Assembly: GCA_002256115.1 (NCBI GenBank)
Contig: NKIK01000015.1
Location: 1-64,000 of the forward strand
Source of the DNA: Burkholderiales bacterium PBB3
GTDB taxonomy: Bacteria > Pseudomonadota > Gammaproteobacteria > Burkholderiales > Burkholderiaceae_C
Direction: 5' to 3'
Length of the DNA stretch: 64,000 nt
Shown: one piece after another, positions 1 to 6,831 of the stretch
Layout of the letters: the number at the start of each line of letters is the position of its first letter
How positions within the stretch are numbered: position 1 is the first letter of the stretch
Translations under genes and position numbers: made by a program
The notes under the pieces: model-generated
Database searches by the model: none
What the model was told of the DNA's origin: nothing
What the model saw: only the letters and a program-made list of their open reading frames with translations

Positions 1-125
1 TGCTTGATGCGTTCTTGCAGAGCATTCATCTGGGGGGTAATCTCTTGCAGCCGGGCCCACAGGAACCTGATGATTTCGTCCTTTTGCGCGTGGCTGAGTT
101 GGCTGAGGTCGGGCAGGCTTTGCAT
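1..125 (-). CDS. IS66-family transposase, N-terminal fragment (cut by window edge)
   Basis: Reading the minus strand from an ATG at 125 gives 41 residues beginning MQSLPDLSQLSHAQKDEIIR, followed by a leucine/glutamine-rich helical stretch. This matches the start typical of IS66-type (TnpC-like) transposases, where a short coiled coil precedes the zinc-binding and DDE catalytic domains. The frame is open to base 1, so the rest of the gene lies to the left. The call rests on recognising this N-terminal motif only; whether the element is complete or a remnant cannot be seen here. Confidence 0.7.
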   Translation of the reverse strand, partial: MQSLPDLSQLSHAQKDEIIRFLWARLQEITPQMNALQERIK

Positions 126-301
126 TGTGGGCGATTGTCGCTCACTATTTCATAGCGGGGACGAATTCACGCGTTTATTCTCGATTTGAATCATTGGGAG
201 CTGAGTAGTTACGTTCTTACAGTAGCGTATCGGCACCGTCGATCTGCTTCATGTTGTGCAGACTGAATACGTCGCAGTGCGCCTAGGGCGTTTCGGCTGG
301 T
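126..301. other. Non-coding stretch, probable right end of the IS66-type element
   Basis: No convincing gene lies here. On the minus strand, positions 205-221 read AGTAGTTACGTTCTTACA reversed as TGTAAGAACGTAACTACT, which starts with the GTAAG often seen at IS66 termini. It may be the terminal inverted repeat of the element whose transposase starts at 125. Without the other end or a target duplication this is only suggestive. Confidence 0.3.
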
Positions 302-670
302 TCAGAGCAAGTCGCCCGGCCCTTCGTGCAGGGCTGACCACTGGAGCGGCCGGATTCCACCCATCCACAGCGCGCGGTCGCGGTGGTCGATCAGTTCGTT
401 GTCACTGATGGGGTGCACAAACACCACCAAACCCGCGCGGTGCATTGCCAGCCAGGGAATCAACTGGCCAAACACCGGTGGCGCAAAAGCCAATTGGCAA
501 CTCCAGTCCAGGTGCGGGCCTATGGGTTTCTCATGCACCCGCCCCTGGGTCACATCAAACAAAGCTGCGGCCTGGCTGCACAGCGCCCGCGCTTGATCGA
601 CTGTGGCCTGTGAGAAATAGACGTGTGCGTGAAAGCCCCGAATGGTCGGGGCGTGGGTGTTATTCATCAT
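302..670 (-). CDS. DOPA 4,5-dioxygenase family protein
   Basis: The product has 122 residues when started at the ATG at 670, or 121 from the adjacent ATG at 667. Near the N-terminus the motif F-H-A-H-V-Y-F supplies the histidines expected of the aromatic-ring-cleaving DOPA-dioxygenase family. A second conserved part reads G-P-H-L-D-W-S, followed by VVFVHP-S and a D-H-R-D-R-A-L-W-M-G segment. The size of about 120 residues is typical. The start overlaps the 3' end of the amine oxidase gene by 11 nt, so the two are probably translated together, and a role in catechol or amine catabolism is possible. Longer upstream starts would run inside the oxidase gene and add sequence unlike the family. The substrate is unknown. 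Confidence 0.75.
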   Translation of the reverse strand: MMNNTHAPTIRGFHAHVYFSQATVDQARALCSQAAALFDVTQGRVHEKPIGPHLDWSCQLAFAPPVFGQLIPWLAMHRAGLVVFVHPISDNELIDHRDRALWMGGIRPLQWSALHEGPGDLL

Positions 671-2207
671 GCGGGTCCATGGGCACAGGTGGAACCATCG
701 CCATCGCAAGTTCCACGCTGTTGAGGGCCCCTTCGATAAAGCCCTGGTAATCCGAATAGGCCTCGCCGACGATATGCACATTTTTGGCGCCACTGCCAAA
801 GTCAAAGGCCTTGAAAGCGTCCATCACCTTCCAGGAGCGCACGCCCGGTTGCCAGCCGTGGTTGGCCGCGCCGTAGGGTGCGCGAGCCCAATCGCGTATG
901 CCGTAGGTGATGATGGAGGCGCGTATGTAGCTGGTAGCCTCATTCAGGCTCATCTCGCTGAAGATGCGACGGGCGTGCTCGGTCAGCTTCAGCGAAGTGG
1001 TTTGGTTCGATTCGAGCGAACGCTTCACATCGCGCGCCACAAACAGCGCAAAGGCATCGACGATGCGCGCGTTTTGATCGACTTCGGCGCGGTCATGGCG
1101 TTCGGCATCCACGATGTAGTGCCGCCAAAACTCGGTGGATGGGCGGTCCATATAGAGCAAGACCATGCCGTGCCCATCGTGGTCTTGGCCTGGCGCACGG
1201 CGAAAGTAATGGATCTCGCGTGTGGGCATGCAATTGGCGTACTGCTGGGGCGCTTGTTCATGTGTCCACCACGGGGTGTTGCAAACGAAAAATACCTTCA
1301 GCATCGGAAAGCCATTGACGCTGTCGAGTTGCTCGGCAATGTGGTCCGGCAAGTGGGTGCCGAGTTTGACCAAGGGCTGGCGGGGCAGCGCCAGTACCAG
1401 ACGTTCGGCCTGAATTTGGGTCGTACCACTTTGCGTTTTGACATCCAGCTCTAGCGCCGCTTGGCCCAGGCCGGTGGGCTTGAACGCCAGCAGGGTGTGG
1501 CCACCGGCGAGGGTGATATTGGGGTGGGCGCGCAGACGTGCCATCAGCTCATCGGTCAGCCGCGAGGAGCCGCCTGCAATGCAGGCCAACTGTTGGCCTA
1601 CCGTCTTGAGCGCGCGCAGCCACCAGATGATCCACTCGGCCGCATTCAGATTCTCCGGAATCATGTGATAGAAGGTGCCGGTGTCGCGCAGCTTGACTAG
1701 GGCACGGTGGCTCAGGATGCCCTGGGCCGAGAGCGCATTCCAAAAGCCCATGTCCCATAGCGGTTGGCCATGCAGTTGCGCGTGTTTGCGCAAGCGCATG
1801 TAGTCGGTCTCCGTCAGGTTGTCGATCCAGGCCTGGTCGGCCGCATCCCGGCCCATGATCAACATGATGCCACGTTTGAGTAGTTGCAGCGAGTTCAGGC
1901 CTTGTTCTGCCTCGGGCAAGTCCAAATCCGCGGCGGTGATTGCTTCGGCCGATGGTCCGGAAAAGTCCACCAAGCCCACACCCAGCTCGGCACACAGCTG
2001 GGCAAAGCGCGGTTGCAGCGTAGGCTCAAAACGCATGGGGCCGTACTCGGCAATGAAGCCGTCCATATCCTCGGTCTCAATGCGCCCGCCCCAGCGGTCC
2101 GATGAGGCCTCCAGAATCAGGATGTGGTGGCCGATATCGGCCAGGCGTTTGGCGCAAACCAGCCCGGCAATGCCGCCGCCGGCGATGACGATGTCCGCTT
2201 TTTTCAT
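660..2207 (-). CDS. Flavin-containing amine oxidase family FAD-dependent oxidoreductase
   Basis: The product has 515 residues. The N-terminus has an FAD-binding Rossmann motif, IVIAGGGIAGLVCAKRLAD, ending in an acidic residue (ILILEASSDRWGGRI) with the G-G-R typical of flavin amine oxidases and phytoene-desaturase-like enzymes. The C-terminus has a second flavin-contacting segment, VHIVGEAYSDYQGFIEGALN. There is no signal peptide, so it is probably cytoplasmic. The ATG at 2207 begins 8 nt after the hepT stop, and the 3' end overlaps the DOPA-dioxygenase-like gene. The family oxidises amines or desaturates carotenoid-like substrates; the actual substrate cannot be inferred. The class is clear, the reaction is not. 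Confidence 0.8.
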   Translation of the reverse strand: MKKADIVIAGGGIAGLVCAKRLADIGHHILILEASSDRWGGRIETEDMDGFIAEYGPMRFEPTLQPRFAQLCAELGVGLVDFSGPSAEAITAADLDLPEAEQGLNSLQLLKRGIMLIMGRDAADQAWIDNLTETDYMRLRKHAQLHGQPLWDMGFWNALSAQGILSHRALVKLRDTGTFYHMIPENLNAAEWIIWWLRALKTVGQQLACIAGGSSRLTDELMARLRAHPNITLAGGHTLLAFKPTGLGQAALELDVKTQSGTTQIQAERLVLALPRQPLVKLGTHLPDHIAEQLDSVNGFPMLKVFFVCNTPWWTHEQAPQQYANCMPTREIHYFRRAPGQDHDGHGMVLLYMDRPSTEFWRHYIVDAERHDRAEVDQNARIVDAFALFVARDVKRSLESNQTTSLKLTEHARRIFSEMSLNEATSYIRASIITYGIRDWARAPYGAANHGWQPGVRSWKVMDAFKAFDFGSGAKNVHIVGEAYSDYQGFIEGALNSVELAMAMVPPVPMDPHDE

Positions 2208-2215
2208 GGGTGTGG

Positions 2216-2626
2216 CTAGCCGCGTTTCAAAACTGCGCTTGTGAAATCTGAAAACTCATGCAGGTGGTTCGTGATGACGCTGACCAGAATAGGCATCAGC
2301 AGGCTCTGGTAGTCATGCACAGCGATGTTGCGAAATGCGACCATGCGTTTAAGCGCCTCTGCCAATGGCGCATCAATCCACTGTGCGCGTGCCATCAATT
2401 CAAATACGTCTCTGGCACTTTGGGGTACGCCCAATCCTTCGCGACGTACGATGTGCTGGCCCATATCAAGGACGGCCTCGCATGCACGTTGCACGTTCAG
2501 CGTTGCTGCGTCTTGGCGGGTGAAGTCGGTCGCAAAATTGGCTGGGTCATGGGCATACTCTTCACGCGCACGGGCTACGCATCGCTCTACCGCGGCCGCC
2601 TTGTTAACCAGTACGTCATCGGCCAT
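2216..2626 (-). CDS. hepT: HepT-like HEPN toxin (DUF86)
   Basis: The product is 136 residues of alpha-helical sequence carrying the HEPN RNase motif R-N-I-A-V-H-D-Y (R-X4-H-D-Y) around residue 105. In characterised MntA/HepT modules HepT is a ribonuclease toxin, and the antitoxin silences it by attaching AMP to the tyrosine of this motif. All three key residues (R, H, Y) are present, so the protein looks active. Its start lies 11 nt inside the end of the mntA gene, the usual coupled arrangement. The family role is established knowledge; activity in this organism is inferred. Confidence 0.85.
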   Translation of the reverse strand: MADDVLVNKAAAVERCVARAREEYAHDPANFATDFTRQDAATLNVQRACEAVLDMGQHIVRREGLGVPQSARDVFELMARAQWIDAPLAEALKRMVAFRNIAVHDYQSLLMPILVSVITNHLHEFSDFTSAVLKRG

Positions 2627-3038
2627 AAATTCTTCCGATGCGTTGAATATCTGCCATCAAGGGAGCGCGGGCTTCGTCTAAGGCGGTTTTTTCGCTCAGC
2701 ACAAAAGTCTCAAACAAAGCGGCCAACAAGCCCACAGACCATAGGCGGCTGCCAGTAGTAACCACTTGGTATTGCATGACGGTAGAGGCTGCACGTAAGT
2801 CGAGTAAGTCCACGGGGCAGGCCACCACATCGCTCAGGCTGGCTGTTAAGTCCCACAGGACCAGAGGGTCTGCGTAGCCGGCTACCAATACCGCCAAGTC
2901 CAGGTCGCTGTGCTGCCCGGCCGTGCCCTGCATTTGACTACCGAAAGCGTAAATCGACATAGCATGGGGCAAGCGCGCGCGAATCGCGGCCACAACGGGT
3001 CCTTTTGGCGCGAGCAATGAAAGTATTGATGCGGGCAT
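2616..3038 (-). CDS. mntA: MntA-type nucleotidyltransferase antitoxin
   Basis: The product has 140 residues. A polymerase-beta-like nucleotidyltransferase signature is visible: G-S-Q-M-Q-G then S-D-L-D-L, i.e. GS-X10-DxD, which binds ATP and metal. Family members AMPylate the HepT toxin encoded immediately downstream, neutralising it. The ATG at 3038 is preceded by intergenic sequence, and the 3' end overlaps hepT by 11 nt, so the pair forms a self-contained type VII toxin-antitoxin cassette. The motif is intact, which predicts an active enzyme. Confidence 0.85.
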   Translation of the reverse strand: MPASILSLLAPKGPVVAAIRARLPHAMSIYAFGSQMQGTAGQHSDLDLAVLVAGYADPLVLWDLTASLSDVVACPVDLLDLRAASTVMQYQVVTTGSRLWSVGLLAALFETFVLSEKTALDEARAPLMADIQRIGRIYGR

Positions 3039-3076
3039 GTTGGAATTATGCCGCGCAGCGTTCGTTGGATATAGCC

Positions 3077-6000
3077 TTAGCCTCTACGCAAATCCCGCGT
3101 AAACGGAAACTCCTTGCTCCCCGCCACATTGATCGTGGCCGGCGGCACATGCATCACACCCGGTGTGTGGCCCATGGCACCAAAGCGAGACATACGGCGA
3201 CTTTCGGCCTCAAAGGCATTCACCGGGAAGCTCTCGTAGCTCAGGCCACCAGGGTGGGCGACGAAGTACTGGCAGCCGCCCAGAGAGCGTTTCATCCAGG
3301 TGTCCACAATGTCAAAGGTTAGCGGGGCATGCACGCCGATGCTGGGGTGCAGGCTGCTGGGTGGGTTCCAGGCTTTGTAGCGCACGGCCGCCACGTATTC
3401 GCCCACCGTGCCGGTGCTCTGCATGGGCAGGGCTTCTCCGTTGCAGGTGATCACATACCGGCTTTGGTTCATGCCAGTCACATGCACTTCCATGCGCTCC
3501 AGGCTGGAGTCCACATAGCGGGCGGTGCCGCCGGGCGCGCCTTCTTCGCCCATCACATGCCAGGGCTCCAGCGCGTTGCGCAGGGTTAGCTCGATGCTGG
3601 CGGCCTTGAAGGTACCGACGATAGGGAAGCGGAACTCGGTGTGCGGGGCAAACCATTGCGGATCAAACGCGTAGCCTGCGTCATTCATCTCTGTGATCAC
3701 ATCGGCAAAGTCTTGCTGAATGAAGGTCGGCAGCATGAAGCGGTCATGCAGCTCGGTGCCCCAGCGGGTCGCAGGGGCCTTGTACGGCGCTTTCCAGAAG
3801 CGGGCCACCAGCGCGCGCAGCAGCAACTGTTGCACACTGCTCATATGCGGGTGCGGCGGCATCTCAAAGGCGCGCAGCTCCAGCAAACCGAGCCGACCGG
3901 TGGAAGAGTCAGGCGAGTACATCTTGTCGATAGAAAACTCGCTGCGGTGGGTGTTGCCGGTCGCGTCAATCAGGATATTGCGCAGCGTGCGGTCGACCAG
4001 CCAGGGCGGCATGCTCTGGCCGTAGAGCTGGCGGTTCTTGTAGATCTGCTCAATCGCAATTTCCAGCTCGTAAAGCTGGTCGTTGCGCGCTTCGTCCACA
4101 CGCGGGGCCTGGCTGGTGGGGCCGACAAACATACCGCTGAACAAGTAGCTCAGAGACGGGTGGTTGTGCCAGTACAGCAGCAGGCTGGCCAGCAGCTCAG
4201 GGCGGCGTAAAAACGGGCTGTCCGAAGGCGTGGCACCACCCATCACAAAGTGGTTGCCACCACCGGTTCCGGTGTGGCGGCCATCGGTCATGAACTTCTC
4301 TGCCGACAGGCGCGACTCAAACGCGGCGTTGTACAAAAACTCGGTGTTGTAGACCAGTTCTTTCCAGTTGGTGACCGGGTGAATGTTCACCTCGATCACG
4401 CCCGGATCAGGCGTCACTTGCAAGAGCTTCAGGCGCGGGTCGCGTGGCGGCGGGTAGCCTTCCAGCACGATTTTGACTTTGAGCTCTGCGGCTGTGGCCT
4501 CAATAGCCGCCAGCAGGTCCAGGTAGTCTTCCAGGCGCTCCAGGGGCGGCATAAACACATAGATCACACCACTCTTCACACCCACGGCCTCAGCCTTGGG
4601 GCCACTGGCGCGGCGCGGGTCGCGCACTTCCACGCAAAGCGCCGTGCGGGTGATCCAGTGGGCGGATTCCTTTTGCTGGGGTGCGCGCGCAAAGTCGGCG
4701 GGTTCGGCTTGCCGTGCGCTTTGGGCGTTGGCGGCCACTTGGTTGCGGGCGACGGTGTCTGGCGCGTTCAAGAAGGAGCCTGTGGGCACCTGGAACTTGC
4801 GGGCGGCCTCAGTGGCACGGGCCGCACCGGCCACGTAAGGTGTGCCACCGGGCGAAGCGGCTGCGTTGTGCGGTGCAAGGCCTGGCGCAGGCGAGTTCGC
4901 GCCAGGCGTCACAACGGACGTCAGCGGCGTCTGCGCATAGCGCGCTGCCAGTGCGCCGTGGGCGGGCAAGCTCTCGCGCGGGGCGTAGGGGTCTTGCTCG
5001 ATCAGGTAGGGGTAGTCGGTTTCACTCACCCAGGGCAACGAGTCCAAGGGCAAGCGCAGGCCCATGGGCGAATCGCCGGGCATCAGGTACATGCGCTCAT
5101 CGCGGAAGAACCAGGGGCCGGTGGTCCAGCCCGGGCCTGCCAGGGAGGGGTTCAGGCCACCGCCCGCGCTGGCGGGCTTGACGGGCAGCACATAGCCAAT
5201 AGGCGAGTCCAGCTTTTGCTCAAACACGCGGCGCAGGCGCGCGCGTTCCATTTCGTCGTCCAGCTTGCTGTTGAACGGGTCCACATTGACCGGCAGGCGG
5301 CGCTCGCGCCACAGGTAGTACCACGTGTCCTCGTAGCCGGTCTGGATGTATTTGTCGGTCAGGCCCAGCTTGGAGGCCAGGGTGCGGATAAAGAATCCAG
5401 CGTCTTCGCTGGTGTAGTGGCTGGGCACGCGCTCGTCGGCAAACAGCTCGGGGTTGCCCCAGATTTTTTGTTTGTCGGCGCGCCAGTAAATATTCAGCGC
5501 CCAGCGCGGCAATTGCTCTCCGGGGTACCACTTGCCTTGACCAAAATGCAGGAAGCCGCCCTGGCCGTATTCCTGGCGCAGCTTGTGCACCAGCTCGGTG
5601 GCAAAGCCGCGTTTGGTGGGGCCAAGGGCATCGGTGTTCCACTCGGCAGCGTCGCGATCTGCCACGGCCACAAAGGTGGGTTCGCCGCCCATGGTCAAGC
5701 GCACATCACCGGCCACCAGCTCCTGGTCTACGGCGTCACCCAATTGCATCACGGCAGCCCATTGCTCGGGCGTGTAGGGCTTGGTCACGCGGGGGGATTC
5801 GTAAATGCGCGTCACCGCCATGTGGTGCTCAAACTCCACTTCGCTTTCGTCCACGCCGCCTTCAATGGGCGCTGCACCAGAGGGCTGCGGGGTGCAGGCC
5901 AAGGGGATGTGGCCTTCCCCTGCCAGCAGTCCGCTGGTGGCGTCCAGGCCGATCCATCCTGCGCCGGGCAAATACACCTCGCACCAGGCGTGCAGGTCGG

Positions 6001-6691
6001 TGAAGTCGACTTCGGTGCCGCTGGGGCCGTCGAGGGATTTCACGTCGGACTTGAGTTGAATCAGGTAGCCGGAGACAAAGCGCGCCGCCAGGCCGCAGTT
6101 GCGCAGCAGTTGCACCAGCAGCCACGCCGAATCGCGGCAGGAACCGGAGGCCTTGGTCAGGGTTTCTTCGGGCGTTTGCACGCCGGGTTCCATGCGGATG
6201 GTGTAGCTGATAGCCTTGTGCACCAGCGTGTTCAGGTCCACCAAAAAGATGACGCTGCGGCGCTTGGTGCGGTCAATGGCATCCAGAAAACCCTGCACCA
6301 GCGGTGTCATCGGGTCGGCCTGCAGGTAGGGGGCCAGCTCTTGTTTCAGGTTTGCCGCGTAGGAGCCGCCTTCAAAGCTAAAGGGGAATTCTTCAGCCTC
6401 GGGCTCCAGAAAGAAGTCAAAGGGGTTGTAGACCGCCATCTCCACCACCAAGTCGACGGTGACCTTGAAGTGCGTGGTTTTCTCCGGGAAGACCAGGCGC
6501 GCCTGGTAGTTGGAAAACGGGTCTTGTTGCCAGTTAACAAAGTGGGTGCTGGGCTCGACCTTCAGCGAGTAAGACAAGACCTTGCTGCGGCAGTGCGGGG
6601 CAGGGCGCAGGCGTATCGTTTGGGGGCCCAGGTTGACCGGGCGGTCGTAGATGTAGTGGGTGACGTGGTTCAGCGCGGCATGGATGGACAT
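3077..6691 (-). CDS. DUF2126/transglutaminase-like protein of the ATP-grasp/alpha-E cluster
   Basis: The product is about 1204 residues. The N-terminal 300 residues are a transglutaminase-like cysteine protease fold: an N-terminal beta domain (TRLRPAPHCRS-like region), the nucleophile in G-S-C-R-D-S-A-W, histidine in D-L-H-A-W-C-E-V-Y and aspartate in G-L-D-A-T-S-G. The remaining roughly 800 residues are the DUF2126 region with many conserved aromatic and charged stretches. I chose the ATG at 6691 because homologues begin MSIHAALNHVTHYIYD; upstream in-frame codons to 6961 overlap comEC and look non-coding. This family co-occurs with the ATP-grasp and alpha-E proteins encoded at 9585-12120 in predicted peptide-modification systems. 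No signal peptide is visible. Confidence 0.85.
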   Translation of the reverse strand: MSIHAALNHVTHYIYDRPVNLGPQTIRLRPAPHCRSKVLSYSLKVEPSTHFVNWQQDPFSNYQARLVFPEKTTHFKVTVDLVVEMAVYNPFDFFLEPEAEEFPFSFEGGSYAANLKQELAPYLQADPMTPLVQGFLDAIDRTKRRSVIFLVDLNTLVHKAISYTIRMEPGVQTPEETLTKASGSCRDSAWLLVQLLRNCGLAARFVSGYLIQLKSDVKSLDGPSGTEVDFTDLHAWCEVYLPGAGWIGLDATSGLLAGEGHIPLACTPQPSGAAPIEGGVDESEVEFEHHMAVTRIYESPRVTKPYTPEQWAAVMQLGDAVDQELVAGDVRLTMGGEPTFVAVADRDAAEWNTDALGPTKRGFATELVHKLRQEYGQGGFLHFGQGKWYPGEQLPRWALNIYWRADKQKIWGNPELFADERVPSHYTSEDAGFFIRTLASKLGLTDKYIQTGYEDTWYYLWRERRLPVNVDPFNSKLDDEMERARLRRVFEQKLDSPIGYVLPVKPASAGGGLNPSLAGPGWTTGPWFFRDERMYLMPGDSPMGLRLPLDSLPWVSETDYPYLIEQDPYAPRESLPAHGALAARYAQTPLTSVVTPGANSPAPGLAPHNAAASPGGTPYVAGAARATEAARKFQVPTGSFLNAPDTVARNQVAANAQSARQAEPADFARAPQQKESAHWITRTALCVEVRDPRRASGPKAEAVGVKSGVIYVFMPPLERLEDYLDLLAAIEATAAELKVKIVLEGYPPPRDPRLKLLQVTPDPGVIEVNIHPVTNWKELVYNTEFLYNAAFESRLSAEKFMTDGRHTGTGGGNHFVMGGATPSDSPFLRRPELLASLLLYWHNHPSLSYLFSGMFVGPTSQAPRVDEARNDQLYELEIAIEQIYKNRQLYGQSMPPWLVDRTLRNILIDATGNTHRSEFSIDKMYSPDSSTGRLGLLELRAFEMPPHPHMSSVQQLLLRALVARFWKAPYKAPATRWGTELHDRFMLPTFIQQDFADVITEMNDAGYAFDPQWFAPHTEFRFPIVGTFKAASIELTLRNALEPWHVMGEEGAPGGTARYVDSSLERMEVHVTGMNQSRYVITCNGEALPMQSTGTVGEYVAAVRYKAWNPPSSLHPSIGVHAPLTFDIVDTWMKRSLGGCQYFVAHPGGLSYESFPVNAFEAESRRMSRFGAMGHTPGVMHVPPATINVAGSKEFPFTRDLRRG

Positions 6692-6831
6692 GGGCTTGTC
6701 TCGGTTGGGCTCAAAATTGAATATTCCCATGGTACCAAGCAATTCTTGCGCCACGGTAACTCGTCGCATTTGCAGGACCAAACGGCGCAAACCATGCCCA
6801 ATCCGCATGCGCGCGGCGGTTAGCATGCGCT
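6692..6831. other. Divergent intergenic region between the DUF2126 gene and comEC
   Basis: About 140 bases separate the two divergent starts. It must hold promoters for both directions, but no clear -10/-35 pair, operator or hairpin stands out by eye. Confidence 0.4.

Noticed and set aside
4250-6823. Long open frame (857 codons) on the plus strand opposite the DUF2126 gene
   Set aside because: It mirrors a well-conserved gene on the other strand, has no recognisable domain and low-complexity Gly/Val/His content. High-GC antisense shadow.
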